Shown here in pieces: positions 6,478 to 14,409 of a DNA stretch of 64,000 nucleotides. Each line of letters begins with the position of its first letter. Position 1 is the stretch's first letter. Made by a program: the position numbers and the translations under genes. The notes under the pieces were generated by a model. It did not search any database, was not told where the DNA came from, and saw only the letters and a list, made by a program, of their open reading frames with translations. Origin of the DNA: a virus; IMG/VR virus record IMGVR_UViG_3300025030_000093, positions 1-64,000 of that record. One strand, given 5' to 3'.

Positions 6478-7114
6478 CCTGACAAAGCTGACGGAAAGGC
6501 TTGAGCGAATACAAAATTATTATCCGCCTGAAACTGCCGTACTGAAGCGATATGTAATAGATGTATCCGATCTTCTTGCCGAGGACGTGGCGCTGCGGAA
6601 AGAGAACGAAAGACTCCGGGCCAAGCTCGAAAAGGCCATAGTAGAAATTAAAACAGTCCGCCCTCTTATGGTGCGGACATTTCGGATGCTCTTGTACTGG
6701 CATGAGGAGTTTGGCAACCGCCGTACAGACGATGACGAACAAAGTTTATTGTTAGACCAGATGGAGAAGGCCATGACAGGGCCGAAAGAGGAATATAACC
6801 GTGGCGTTGATACGGCCTATCACGCCAATGACGCCTTAATTACTTCGCTCAAGGCCAAACTTGAGAAGGTACGGACTGGTTTAGAAATAATAGTAAACAA
6901 GAGGCAGCCGGTGGACAACCTGATGGGCGACAAAGATATTGCTGCCATCCTGCTCGCCGATCTTGATTCAGCCGCAGATACGCCCTTTGATACTTTGATG
7001 GATAAGCTCCGCGAAACCAAGATTCAGTCTATCGGCCAAGCCGAGGCGAACATGGCAAATGACTCTGACTTAGCCGGAGAAGTGGAGCATTTTAATGATG
7101 AGTTTGAACGCTAA
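6464..7114 (+). CDS. Coiled-coil hypothetical protein
   Basis: This 216-residue protein has two predicted coiled-coil stretches, roughly 45-75 (ALRKENERLRAKLEKAIVEI) and 125-145. It ends in an acidic tail. The start ATG at 6464 follows CGAAGGAGG. A structural or scaffold-like accessory role is possible; no family is recognised. Confidence 0.7.
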   Translation: MELLDLTKLTERLERIQNYYPPETAVLKRYVIDVSDLLAEDVALRKENERLRAKLEKAIVEIKTVRPLMVRTFRMLLYWHEEFGNRRTDDDEQSLLLDQMEKAMTGPKEEYNRGVDTAYHANDALITSLKAKLEKVRTGLEIIVNKRQPVDNLMGDKDIAAILLADLDSAADTPFDTLMDKLRETKIQSIGQAEANMANDSDLAGEVEHFNDEFER

Positions 7115-7135
7115 CAGGAGAAGTGGAGGCGAAAG

Positions 7136-7396
7136 ATGTCGGAGCGTGAACTTAAATCGCCACGCTGGACCGGAGCGTATTCAGGCAGCATTGAACGAAT
7201 AACCCAAAAGGAAATGGATAGACTCGAATCCTCCAACTCTACACTTATGGAAACGGCTCAAGCTTTTTGCCTGAAGTTTCTGGCCTATGTCAAGTCCAAC
7301 GAGGGCGACCGGATACCGGCTTACTATCATACTGAGTTTACAGCACTGAGAAACCTGGTCTTGCCCGAAAAAGAAGTGGAGGAGAAAGATGCGTGA
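7136..7396 (+). CDS. Helical hypothetical protein
   Basis: The start at 7136 follows GGAGGCGAAAG. The 86-residue product is helical and charged and ends in a KEVEEKDA tail. It overlaps the next gene by 8 bases. No family is recognised. Confidence 0.65.
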   Translation: MSERELKSPRWTGAYSGSIERITQKEMDRLESSNSTLMETAQAFCLKFLAYVKSNEGDRIPAYYHTEFTALRNLVLPEKEVEEKDA

Positions 7397-7721
7397 TAGT
7401 GATGCCGGGCGTAGGCAGGAACTTGCCATAGAGAATGCCGCGCTCAAGGCCACCAACCTTGAATTAGAGCAGCAAGTAGCACACTGGAAAGCATCTTACT
7501 ACCCACTCAAGGAAGATTTTGAGGGTCTGCGGAAAAATGTAGCGGGCCTCGTAACTGATGGTGTCTTGTCTGATCTTAAACTCAAGGCCGAGGTCGAGAA
7601 GCTGGAGAAGGTGCTGGATAAGATATTAAAGGTTGCCGTCCTATACTATCCAGATTATACGCCCCTACGGAAGCAGTTTGACGAGATAATCAGCATCGCC
7701 CGCCAAGCGCGGAAGGAGTGA
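7389..7721 (+). CDS. Coiled-coil hypothetical protein
   Basis: This 110-residue protein has a heptad-like N-terminal region (AIENAALKATNLELEQQVAH) and a second helix near KAEVEKLEKVLDKILK. The start follows GAGGAGAAAG. It shares style with the proteins at 6464 and 7726. Function is unknown. Confidence 0.65.
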   Translation: MRDSDAGRRQELAIENAALKATNLELEQQVAHWKASYYPLKEDFEGLRKNVAGLVTDGVLSDLKLKAEVEKLEKVLDKILKVAVLYYPDYTPLRKQFDEIISIARQARKE

Positions 7722-7725
7722 AAGA

Positions 7726-7884
7726 ATGACAAAACTTGAAGAATTACAGGCTGAGTTCAAACTAATTAAGGCGGAGCTTTCTGCTGCACAACGGGCACTA
7801 AATGAATTGGAAATAGATAGAAACGCCTTTAAAAGCGTTGCGGTTTCGCTATCAAAGGCCCTCGAAAGATACCATAAGGAGTGA
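7726..7884 (+). CDS. Short coiled-coil protein
   Basis: An ATG at 7726 follows GGAAGGAGTG. The 52 residues form one long predicted coiled coil (MTKLEELQAEFKLIKAEL). The end lies two bases before the next start. Function is unknown. Confidence 0.65.
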   Translation: MTKLEELQAEFKLIKAELSAAQRALNELEIDRNAFKSVAVSLSKALERYHKE

Positions 7885-7887
7885 AAG

Positions 7888-8046
7888 ATGAAAGTAAGCA
7901 TCCACGCTATTGCACCAGCTATAATTCTTGCGGCGTTAGTCGGCGGCCCGTTTCTTATCAAGGCATACCTCATGTATATTTCTTGGCTTTTTGAGGAGGC
8001 TTGTCCATTTACTACTTTGTGGCCTTCGTGGCCTTTTACATGGTAA
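7888..8046 (+). CDS. Small membrane protein
   Basis: This 52-residue protein has one hydrophobic segment at residues 8-25 (APAIILAALVGGPFLIK) and an aromatic C-terminus (LWPSWPFTW). The start follows AAGGAGTG. One of several single-pass peptides in the operon; role unknown. Confidence 0.6.
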   Translation: MKVSIHAIAPAIILAALVGGPFLIKAYLMYISWLFEEACPFTTLWPSWPFTW

Positions 8047-8057
8047 AGGAGCATCCA

Positions 8058-8420
8058 ATGACCACTGAACAGATAGCCGAGGCGCTGGGGCTAAAAGAGG
8101 TTGAGTACCAACCATCTGATCAGGCGGGAAGTAATGTCTATGAGAAGCTATGGGTCAACGCTGATGAATCGTACTGCTACGGGAGTCTCGGCGAAGTAGA
8201 GAAGTGGCTTGCCTCTCCCGATGGAGAAAAGGCCGTCCGGGACAAAGTGCGGGAACTGTGGTGTGAGGGTTACAGGTGCATTGATTTAGTTCTGCGCGAC
8301 AACGGACAGGTTTTAGGCTTGCTCGACGAAATGGGCGAGCGTCGCAACTTTATTGACGCTGTCGAGTCCTCCGCGTGGCTTGCCGCGCTGGAATTTTTAT
8401 GGGAAAGGAAAGAGAAATGA
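8058..8420 (+). CDS. Hypothetical protein
   Basis: I start at ATG 8058, which has AAAGGAG seven bases upstream. The 120-residue product begins MTTEQIAEALGLKEVEY, like a small helical recognition motif. It has a conserved-looking YCYGSLGEVEKWLASPDG segment. No family is recognised. Confidence 0.65.
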   Translation: MTTEQIAEALGLKEVEYQPSDQAGSNVYEKLWVNADESYCYGSLGEVEKWLASPDGEKAVRDKVRELWCEGYRCIDLVLRDNGQVLGLLDEMGERRNFIDAVESSAWLAALEFLWERKEK

Positions 8421-8620
8421 GCGACAATCTGGTGTCTGGACTACACGATCAAATTTGTCGCGCAAAAGAGATACTTCCGCATTATGAGGCGGTTCCAGCA
8501 GGAGCCTTTGGCGCAATAATGATCCGAGCCGCAATTCAACAAGGGGAAAGCGCCTTATCCGGTGGGAATATTGAAGAAATGATTAGGGCGCACAAATTAC
8601 TTGAGGGGATTGCAGAATGA
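8417..8620 (+). CDS. Helical hypothetical protein
   Basis: An ATGA overlap links it to the previous gene. The 67-residue product is helical, with a HDQICRAKEIL start and an IRAHKLLEGIAE end. No family is recognised. Confidence 0.6.
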   Translation: MSDNLVSGLHDQICRAKEILPHYEAVPAGAFGAIMIRAAIQQGESALSGGNIEEMIRAHKLLEGIAE

Positions 8621-8688
8621 AACGCTTACTACTTCTACTACTTCTCCTGCCGGTGCTGTCATTACCGGCGCGACGTGGGGCACGATAA
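8617..8688 (+). pseudogene. Truncated signal-peptide gene fragment
   Basis: The reading frame gives only 23 residues, MKRLLLLLLLLPVLSLPARR and a little more. This is a signal peptide with no mature protein. It begins within the previous stop codon. It shares a 26-bp identical stretch with the signal-peptide region of the gene at 9042, so it is probably the remnant of a recombination between related secreted-protein genes. It could instead be a small hydrophobic peptide. Confidence 0.55.
8633..8658. repeat. 26-bp direct repeat, copy 1
   Basis: The sequence TTCTACTACTTCTCCTGCCG and its next six bases are identical at 8633-8658 and 9055-9080. Both copies encode signal-peptide cores. Confidence 0.85.
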
Positions 8689-8706
8689 AGAAGGAAAAGC
8701 GTCCAG

Positions 8707-9045
8707 GTGCGATTTAATATCAAAAATACAATAATAGATTTAGCTCTAATAGTTTGGTTATCATCCGGTGTGCTTGTCGGGATTGCGGCCCTTGCCGTTA
8801 TATTTAATAGCCACGAGAACTGTGTTGAAGATAACCGTAACTACTTGCAACAACGAGGATTCTATTATATCTTAACGGACTCGACTCAACAGTTCTATGT
8901 ATTAAACGATCACAACTATCTTTATTTATACAGAGATACGACAGCCTATCATAACTATTTAAGGAAACAAGAACTTATAGAACGCGAAAAGCTGTTGTAC
9001 CTAAAACACTTACTACTTGGCAATAACAAAGGAGGGATAAAATGA
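8707..9045 (+). CDS. Single-pass membrane protein
   Basis: A GTG start at 8707 gives 112 residues. The transmembrane helix is at about 11-35 (LALIVWLSSGVLVGIAALAV). A periplasmic-type region with many Tyr and Asn follows (NYLQQRGFYYILTDSTQQFY). The ribosome site is weak. It overlaps the next gene by 4 bases. It may act at the envelope, but I recognise no family. Confidence 0.6.
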   Translation: MRFNIKNTIIDLALIVWLSSGVLVGIAALAVIFNSHENCVEDNRNYLQQRGFYYILTDSTQQFYVLNDHNYLYLYRDTTAYHNYLRKQELIEREKLLYLKHLLLGNNKGGIK

Positions 9046-9788
9046 AGCTCATCTTTCTACTACTTCTCCTGCCGGTGCTGGCCGGAGCACAGGTTGATTC
9101 TTCAAATGGATATTGGAGGTTTATCCCATACCAAGCGAGAGGAGGGGGGCCGCTTTCTCGCTACTCTTTCGGGCATTGTGAGTGGGTTCCCGCTGTCATG
9201 TCCCGGCACAAGGCGGAAAAAGAATGGCAGGCGATATACGATTTCTGTGTGGCGGCCTTCGACCACGATCTTGCGACCATATTTGGCAAAACCTACATAG
9301 TCAACTTGGATTGTTTTGCCGATCATCAAACCATACTGTGCCCGATTTGTAGAAAAGATTGGTACAAGGGAAGTAATACTCTTATTCTCAAACATAAGGG
9401 CAAAATCATCGACCGCATTAAAGCCGTTAAGTTATTTCCACCGCGCGGAATTTTTCAATGGTACGCCCTGCCCTCGCATCGTGGGGACGGCCCCGTAACG
9501 CATGAGCACGGCAAGCACTCGTGCGTCCTCTATTTTGATGGTCTAACAATAAAAGAACAGTCCAGGCAGCAGGCAACTATGCCAGTGATGCCGACAAAAT
9601 GGTCAGTGGAGGGCAAGATATTTGCACTTCAGGCCCGCCTTGACTCCCTTGAGGCGAAGTTGTCCAGGGTGCATATCGACTCGGTTATGGTTGCAGGTGA
9701 GTGGAGTTTCACGCCTAGACGGGTAGATCAGTATTGGATTCCACCGCACTGGAAGCAGATAATCTCATTCGACCCGGAGGGGGAATGA
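9042..9788 (+). CDS. Secreted hypothetical protein
   Basis: This 248-residue protein has a clear signal peptide, MKLIFLLLLLPVLAGAQ, with likely cleavage before QVDSS. Cysteines in LCPICRKDW suggest one metal site or disulphide. A short coiled segment (KIFALQARLDSLEAKL) lies near residue 195. The start follows AAAGGAGGG. It could modify the cell surface, for example in superinfection exclusion, but this is speculation. Confidence 0.65.
   Translation: MKLIFLLLLLPVLAGAQVDSSNGYWRFIPYQARGGGPLSRYSFGHCEWVPAVMSRHKAEKEWQAIYDFCVAAFDHDLATIFGKTYIVNLDCFADHQTILCPICRKDWYKGSNTLILKHKGKIIDRIKAVKLFPPRGIFQWYALPSHRGDGPVTHEHGKHSCVLYFDGLTIKEQSRQQATMPVMPTKWSVEGKIFALQARLDSLEAKLSRVHIDSVMVAGEWSFTPRRVDQYWIPPHWKQIISFDPEGE
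9055..9080. repeat. 26-bp direct repeat, copy 2
   Basis: Identical to 8633-8658, within the signal-peptide codons of the gene at 9042. Confidence 0.85.
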
Positions 9789-9877
9789 CAAAGCGTGGGC
9801 ATATCTTACCCGGTGAGTATCCGGGCTTAGTGCATCCGCCATACTCTACTGAAAGAGCGCCTGGCAATCTCTTTTAA
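9785..9877 (+). CDS. Thirty-residue peptide
   Basis: An ATGA overlap follows GGAGGGGGA. The product begins MTKRGHILPGEYPGLVHPPY and is proline- and glycine-rich. It is probably real because of the strong ribosome site, but no function can be given. Confidence 0.5.
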   Translation: MTKRGHILPGEYPGLVHPPYSTERAPGNLF

Positions 9878-9886
9878 GGAGGCCCC

Positions 9887-10216
9887 ATGCAAGCCTTGAC
9901 GCAGGAACAAGCCGAACGCGCCGCGAAATGCTGCGGTCCGCAGTGGGTGTCAGAAGTTGCCGTGATGTCTTTTACGCAGAGAACCGATCCCGACTTCTGG
10001 TTTCCGAGATTGTGGCAAGAATTAAGAATACGCTGCCCGAAGTTCAATATGATTGGCGACTCAAATGAACCCCGATTTGAATTTCATTTAGGAAGTAGAA
10101 TTGTTTGGAATGATGATATGTTTCTCGCCCTGCTGGAGGCAATCGAGGCGCTGGAGGGGGAGAAAGATGAAGCCCTACGGCGAGTTAATCTCTTTTCTCT
10201 GGACAACTCCAATTAG
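9887..10216 (+). CDS. Hypothetical protein
   Basis: The ATG at 9887 follows AAGGAGGCCCC. The 109-residue product has a helical start (TQEQAERAAKCCG), a tryptophan-rich centre (DFWFPRLWQEL) and a helical end. It overlaps the next gene by 50 bases. No family is recognised. Confidence 0.65.
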   Translation: MQALTQEQAERAAKCCGPQWVSEVAVMSFTQRTDPDFWFPRLWQELRIRCPKFNMIGDSNEPRFEFHLGSRIVWNDDMFLALLEAIEALEGEKDEALRRVNLFSLDNSN

Positions 10217-10286
10217 GTATTTATTCTACTGGATTGCCGCAGTCGCCATTGGTCTTGTGATTATATTTTTTTCGCTGGCGAACTAA
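10167..10286 (+). CDS. Small membrane peptide
   Basis: The ATG at 10167 follows GGAGGGGGAG. The 39 residues include one transmembrane helix (YLFYWIAAVAIGLVIIFFSL). It overlaps the end of the previous gene in another frame. Role unknown. Confidence 0.55.
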   Translation: MKPYGELISFLWTTPIRYLFYWIAAVAIGLVIIFFSLAN

Positions 10287-10305
10287 TATCCGAGGAGAAT
10301 TTAAA

Positions 10306-10350
10306 ATGCGCGGAAAGATTGACATCCCCGAAAATAGAAAGGGGAGATAG
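10306..10350 (+). CDS. Fourteen-residue leader peptide ahead of the HNH gene
   Basis: The frame MRGKIDIPENRKGR follows CGAGGAG. Its TAG stop directly abuts the HNH ATG. It may couple translation into the endonuclease gene, or be incidental. Confidence 0.35.
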   Translation: MRGKIDIPENRKGR

Positions 10351-11145
10351 ATGAGGTTTATTGATTTAACAGGGCAACAATTCGGAAAATGGATGACCAT
10401 ACAGCAAGCACCGAACAAAGATGGGCGCACGACGTGGTTGTGCCGGTGCGAGTGTGGTACGGAGGCCATCATAAAGTCTTTCATACTACGCGGGGGTGAG
10501 TCAACCCATTGCACTGACTGTAATGGCCCGTGCAGGACAATTGATTTAATGGGACAGAGATTTGGAAAGTGGCTTGTAATCGCTGGGCCTTATCACAAAG
10601 GACGCCATGCTGGCTGGTTATGCCGCTGCGAATGCGGGGCAGAGGCGATATTGGGTGGAGCTTGTCTTCGACGAGGTGGCTCAAAGCAATGTCGTTCTTG
10701 TGCATCAAAGGGACATGGGTTATCACGAACTATAATTTACCATAGATGGGAATCCATGATGGGCAGGTGCTACGGCGATAAGCGCTCATTCTATAAAAAT
10801 TATGGTGGGCGTGGAATTAAAGTTTGCGATGAATGGCATAACCCCGTGGCGTTTGTCGAATGGGCTTTAGCAAACGGCTACGAAGAAAATCTGTCTCTTG
10901 ATCGTATTGACAACGACGGCGATTATTGTCCTGAGAACTGCCGATGGGCAACGTTAAAACAACAGGCGAGAAATAAAAGAACGTCTCGATTGATTGATAT
11001 TGATGGTACTATAAAGACATTGAGCGAATGGTCTGAAGCGGCGGGTTTGTGTAGAGAAACAATTAGGTATCGCTATCTGCGCGGCTGGCCGAAGAATCAG
11101 TTGTTATGTGCACCCCCAAGCCATAGCAATCGAGTTTGTCCCTAA
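10351..11145 (+). CDS. HNH homing-type endonuclease with duplicated zinc ribbon
   Basis: This 264-residue protein has two N-terminal copies of a treble-ligand module. Each copy has FGKW, then LCRCECG, then a distal CxxC (CTDC or CRSC), at about 1-55 and 65-115. The nuclease core spans about 120-210, with RWESMMGRC, YGGRGIKVCDEW and SLDRIDNDGDYCPENCRW. The C-terminal part (TLSEWSEAAGLCRETIRYR) looks like a NUMOD-type DNA-binding helix-turn-helix. Such free-standing genes are mobile in phages. A GGGGAG site precedes the ATG. Confidence 0.85.
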   Translation: MRFIDLTGQQFGKWMTIQQAPNKDGRTTWLCRCECGTEAIIKSFILRGGESTHCTDCNGPCRTIDLMGQRFGKWLVIAGPYHKGRHAGWLCRCECGAEAILGGACLRRGGSKQCRSCASKGHGLSRTIIYHRWESMMGRCYGDKRSFYKNYGGRGIKVCDEWHNPVAFVEWALANGYEENLSLDRIDNDGDYCPENCRWATLKQQARNKRTSRLIDIDGTIKTLSEWSEAAGLCRETIRYRYLRGWPKNQLLCAPPSHSNRVCP

Positions 11146-11205
11146 CGCACTCCGAAGGGCGGTGCATGAGTTGGATTTGAAGCATAGGAGAAATGGGAAG
11201 GCCGA

Positions 11206-11499
11206 ATGACCTGTATCTTCTGCGGCGGCATCGAACACGCTTGGAACTTCTTTCGTAAGAAGCGTTCACCTTGCCGGGTAGGAGATAACGCGGTCAGTAT
11301 AGTATGCTCTACCTGTGTCCAGCGGTTACTGCGGGGCAAGAAAGAGACACTACAAAAAGCACTCGACAAAGCAACGGAACTTGACCGGCCAGATCAGGTG
11401 AAAGCGTTAAAGCATCTGGTGTTCGAGAATATATCTACTACGCTTTCTACGGAAGGCGTACGCGAACGAAAAGTAAGTCTGCGGCACAAAGGCGGCTGA
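11206..11499 (+). CDS. Zinc-finger hypothetical protein
   Basis: This 97-residue protein has CIFC at 3-6 and CSTC at 34-37, a likely zinc site, followed by a charged helical C-terminus. The start follows GGAAGG. No family is recognised. Confidence 0.65.
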   Translation: MTCIFCGGIEHAWNFFRKKRSPCRVGDNAVSIVCSTCVQRLLRGKKETLQKALDKATELDRPDQVKALKHLVFENISTTLSTEGVRERKVSLRHKGG

Positions 11500-11557
11500 A
11501 AATAGATCGTTGATTGTAGAGCACCGTAGGCGTCCAGTTACAACAAGGAGGAGAACA

Positions 11558-11704
11558 ATGCGGCTTTTGCTTGATATATTAGAAGTACTTTTCTATTGGG
11601 TGATGATACTGGTCGCATATACTATATGTGCAATTCTTGTGGTAGTTGTTGGGCTATTCTGGCTTGCGAATGGACCGAGATTGGGCATAGAAAACAACGC
11701 ATAA
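11558..11704 (+). CDS. Small membrane protein
   Basis: I start at ATG 11558, which has AAGGAGGAG upstream; an in-frame ATG at 11510 has none. The 48 residues are mostly one long hydrophobic segment (VMILVAYTICAILVVVVGLF). Role unknown. Confidence 0.6.
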   Translation: MRLLLDILEVLFYWVMILVAYTICAILVVVVGLFWLANGPRLGIENNA

Positions 11705-11715
11705 AGGAGCGTGAA

Positions 11716-11907
11716 ATGGCTCTTAATTTAAGAAAATATAAAGATTCACCGCCGGAACTTCTGCGCGAGATCGAAAAATTGCGGGACGAAAACGATCATT
11801 TGTATTATTTGCTGAACGAATGGATGGCAGAACATGACAATTACGATTGGCTTTCAGATGAGACTCGCAAGGTACTGGATATAGCAGATAACCCGGAGGG
11901 GAAATGA
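11716..11907 (+). CDS. Helical hypothetical protein
   Basis: The ATG at 11716 follows AAAGGAGCG. The 63-residue product is a charged helix (LLREIEKLRDENDHLYYLL) with a short acidic tail. It overlaps the next gene by 4 bases. Confidence 0.65.
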   Translation: MALNLRKYKDSPPELLREIEKLRDENDHLYYLLNEWMAEHDNYDWLSDETRKVLDIADNPEGK

Positions 11908-12302
11908 CCTTTTATCTTGCAAGTAGGTATGATAACAAGTTCTTTTTGCGCGGAGTGCGGGATAAACTTAGTGCAATGGGCCATGAAGTATTCAGTAATT
12001 GGATCGACGAAAAGGAGCCGCCGAATATACAATTAGATGAAGTGCCGGTTGAGAAACTACAAGAATACGCCTTACAGGACATAACAGAGATCGAGGAGGT
12101 TGATGCTTTTGTCCACTTTCAATCTATGAACCGTCCGAATATTCGCGGCGGGGCCTTAGTTGAGTTCGGCATGGCTTACATTTGGGGATTGGAAATGATT
12201 ATCGTTGGCGACCGGGTGAATATATTTGACTTCCTGCCAGCGGTAACTTGTTTTCCGACGGTTGAAGAATTTCTAACTTGGGCGGAAAAGGAGAGCGCAT
12301 GA
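11904..12302 (+). CDS. Nucleoside 2-deoxyribosyltransferase-like protein
   Basis: This 132-residue protein matches the fold of nucleoside 2-deoxyribosyltransferases. It opens with a YLASRYD strand and has an ALQDITEIEEVDAFV helix-strand with aspartates at 59 and 67. It then has RGGALVEFGMA, in which E87 fits the catalytic glutamate, and a final strand GLEMIIVG. These enzymes move deoxyribose between bases, and phages use relatives in nucleotide salvage or DNA modification. ATGA overlaps link it to both neighbours. Substrate is unknown. Confidence 0.75.
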   Translation: MTFYLASRYDNKFFLRGVRDKLSAMGHEVFSNWIDEKEPPNIQLDEVPVEKLQEYALQDITEIEEVDAFVHFQSMNRPNIRGGALVEFGMAYIWGLEMIIVGDRVNIFDFLPAVTCFPTVEEFLTWAEKESA

Positions 12303-12616
12303 ATCTCTTTGATATTATAGAGTTATGTGGAAGGAATAAGTCTGGGGGATTTTTGGGCATTGGATGGGAACGTGAGGGCGTATGGCTGACCGAGAATAAA
12401 CGCTTTTATGAAGATCGTTGCCATCGTCCTTACGAAAAGATAGTTGTTTCCCATTCCCTGAAAGATGCCTTGATGGATTATATTGACTCCAAGCTCCAAT
12501 ACTGCCGGAAGGTATATGCAGAAGCCGGTACAACGCGAGTTCGTATGCGCGAAGATGAGGCACTATTTTTAGAGGCCCGCGCTGAATTAGATAAAATTGC
12601 GGAAAAGGAGAAATGA
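12299..12616 (+). CDS. Hypothetical protein
   Basis: The start at 12299 overlaps the previous stop and follows AAGGAGAG. The 105-residue product has a Gly/Trp-rich centre (GGFLGIGWEREGVWLTE) and a charged C-terminal helix. No family is recognised. Confidence 0.65.
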   Translation: MNLFDIIELCGRNKSGGFLGIGWEREGVWLTENKRFYEDRCHRPYEKIVVSHSLKDALMDYIDSKLQYCRKVYAEAGTTRVRMREDEALFLEARAELDKIAEKEK

Positions 12617-12617
12617 A

Positions 12618-12791
12618 ATGGAACTTAAAAGTCCAACTAAGTTGACAAATGACGAATGGAGAAACGCCGAGGGATTACAAAAGTTACTATGTATGCTGTT
12701 CGTGTTTGGCTCACCTATACTTATCGCGTGTATTGTGCTTGGCGTAATGTATTGTACCTATCTATTGGGACAGTGGGCGAAAACCTTATGA
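12618..12791 (+). CDS. Small membrane protein
   Basis: The ATG at 12618 follows AAGGAGAAATGAA. The 57-residue product has a hydrophobic segment at about 27-50 (LLCMLFVFGSPILIACIVLG). It overlaps the next gene by 4 bases. Role unknown. Confidence 0.55.
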   Translation: MELKSPTKLTNDEWRNAEGLQKLLCMLFVFGSPILIACIVLGVMYCTYLLGQWAKTL

Positions 12792-12967
12792 CCTTTCCTG
12801 CTGGCTGGCCGTGTAGCTCAGAGACATGGAGAAAGCAGATGAAGGAACTCCGGGAACGGCCACTTGAATTATATTGGTACGAAGGCTATCTTTATATTAA
12901 CGGCTCCTTGCATGGTTACGGCATGGAGAGGACAAGGCATAGGCCAAGAATAGGAGAGAAAAAATGA
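12788..12967 (+). CDS. Small hypothetical protein
   Basis: The 59-residue product is rich in Trp, Tyr and Arg (LYWYEGYLYINGSLHGYG). The ATG overlaps the previous stop; no strong ribosome site is seen, so translational coupling is likely. It overlaps the next gene by 4 bases. Confidence 0.55.
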   Translation: MTFPAGWPCSSETWRKQMKELRERPLELYWYEGYLYINGSLHGYGMERTRHRPRIGEKK

Positions 12968-13203
12968 ACTTTCCTTTGCCGGAAGCATTAAAGGAGTTAA
13001 GGAGAGCAACTAATGGCAATTTCAGTATTAATTCCCGGCAAGAGGTAGTTGGCGGCGAAACCATCACTATACGCGCAGGCGAAGTTGGCGAAACTCAGCG
13101 AAGTTTACAATATATATGTCGAGACAATAACGATATGAATTTTGATCCGTGGCTATGGGAACTTCAGGGCGCTTTAAACGCTATCCTGAAAGGACAAGGC
13201 TAA
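12964..13203 (+). CDS. Hypothetical protein
   Basis: This 79-residue protein starts MNFPLPEALKELRRA behind a GGAGAG site. It has a beta-like centre (GGETITIRAG) and ends one base before the next ATG. No family is recognised. Confidence 0.6.
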   Translation: MNFPLPEALKELRRATNGNFSINSRQEVVGGETITIRAGEVGETQRSLQYICRDNNDMNFDPWLWELQGALNAILKGQG

Positions 13204-13503
13204 ATGAGTCTCTTTGATAAGATTCTCATGCGCACATTGCGGAAAGAAGGAGAAAGAAGAATGAATCAAGAGGAATTTAATGAACGATCAAACATGCTGG
13301 ATAGAATAGTGCAACTGAAGGCTGAATTAGAAATGGCGGAACTTGTCGAACGGCGATTGCGAACATCATGGGAAGAAGAATGCGCCAAGTTAATAAAGCT
13401 TCAAAAGGCATGGGATCGCCTAATTCATGTTATAGAATCCAAGCCATTGATACAGACTGAAATCGCTAATGCGTTGGAGAAAGAAGGAGTAGAAAATGAA
13501 TAG
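13204..13503 (+). CDS. Coiled-coil hypothetical protein
   Basis: The product is 99 residues from ATG 13204. A second ATG at 13261 (MNQEEFNERSN) has a better GAAGGAG site and would give 80 residues; I cannot decide between them. The body is a long charged helix. It overlaps the next gene by 8 bases. Confidence 0.6.
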   Translation: MSLFDKILMRTLRKEGERRMNQEEFNERSNMLDRIVQLKAELEMAELVERRLRTSWEEECAKLIKLQKAWDRLIHVIESKPLIQTEIANALEKEGVENE

Positions 13504-13699
13504 AGCAGAAGAACGGCAAGCGATGCTGGATGAGATTGAAGCCCTGAAACTATCAAAAGAGTCCATACGATTAGACCTCAATCTCGCAAGAGCCTATTTA
13601 TCCTGTGCGGTCAATAGCCTCGACTGGGACGGCTGGGAACGGAACAAGGGAAAAGTTTCACTGTTCTTAGCGACACTGAAGGAAGTATATGATGATTGA
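13496..13699 (+). CDS. Helical hypothetical protein
   Basis: The start at 13496 follows GAAGGAG. The 67-residue product is helical (MLDEIEALKLSKESIRLDLN). It resembles the preceding protein in style. Function is unknown. Confidence 0.6.
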   Translation: MNRAEERQAMLDEIEALKLSKESIRLDLNLARAYLSCAVNSLDWDGWERNKGKVSLFLATLKEVYDD

Positions 13700-13725
13700 T
13701 TTCATAATTCCCATAGGGAGTAGAC

Positions 13726-14250
13726 ATGGCAAAGATTCTTGCGATTGACCCCGGTTCGGAGCAAAGCGCCTACGTAATGTGGGATACAGAGCGCCATGAC
13801 TTTGTTATTGACGGCGGTATAGGCGATGAAGCGGGTCTGCCTATTGACGAAAAGGCTATTTTGCCCAATGAAGAAATGCACAATGTCGTTAGTCGGGCTA
13901 TAATCAATATTGGCATTGAGTTAATTGCTATTGAAATGATTCAATCTTACGGTCATGCAGTTGGCCGTTCAACATTTCAAACTATCCTTTTTATCGGTAG
14001 CATAATGCAAGCTGCCGGATACGAAATGGCCGTTGTTCCCACTGTAATTCCTGTCAGGCTTTACGCCCGCACGACAATCAAAGGAGCTTTGGGTGGGTGT
14101 AAAACTGATGCAGATGTACGACAAGCAATCAGGCAGAGATATGGCGAGGCCCGCAAAGGGGAGAAACTTGAAGGTGTTGTGAAGGATATTTGGTCAGCAT
14201 TGGCTCTTGCTATTGTTTTGGAGGAAAACGACAAACTTAAAACATGGTAA
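13726..14250 (+). CDS. RuvC-like Holliday-junction resolvase
   Basis: This 174-residue protein has the RNase H-type RuvC fold with its carboxylates in place. D8 lies in the first strand (ILAIDPGS), E70 in LIAIEM, and D154 in VKDIWSALALA. The usual fourth acidic residue may be D130 or E141. Phage members cut branched DNA before packaging. It fits the recombination genes of the same operon. The ATG follows a modest AGGGAG site. Confidence 0.82.
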   Translation: MAKILAIDPGSEQSAYVMWDTERHDFVIDGGIGDEAGLPIDEKAILPNEEMHNVVSRAIINIGIELIAIEMIQSYGHAVGRSTFQTILFIGSIMQAAGYEMAVVPTVIPVRLYARTTIKGALGGCKTDADVRQAIRQRYGEARKGEKLEGVVKDIWSALALAIVLEENDKLKTW

Positions 14251-14271
14251 ACGGCGAGAAGAACTATATCC

Positions 14272-14409
14272 ATGTTCAGATATTGTCGGTATAACTCCAC
14301 GTTACTTCGGGGCGTGGACGCGGCGGTACTGGCTGAATCTCCACTACCGTACCGAAGTTACGGCATTCGGCCAGCCGCCGGCTTTTATCAAGAAAGGGTT
14401 ACAAAATGA
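14272..14409 (+). CDS. Doubtful small ORF between resolvase and next gene
   Basis: An ATG frame of 45 residues (MFRYCRYNSTLLRG) ends in an ATGA overlap with the following gene. There is no good ribosome site. A second open frame through the same bases is equally arginine- and tyrosine-rich. Either may be real, or the 155-base gap may be noncoding. Confidence 0.3.
   Translation: MFRYCRYNSTLLRGVDAAVLAESPLPYRSYGIRPAAGFYQERVTK

Noticed and set aside
12806-12862. tRNA-like sequence with TGGCCGT/ACGGCCA ends and a GTAGCTCAGAG motif
   Set aside because: It is only 57 nt, lacks a T-arm and anticodon arm, and lies inside a plausible gene.
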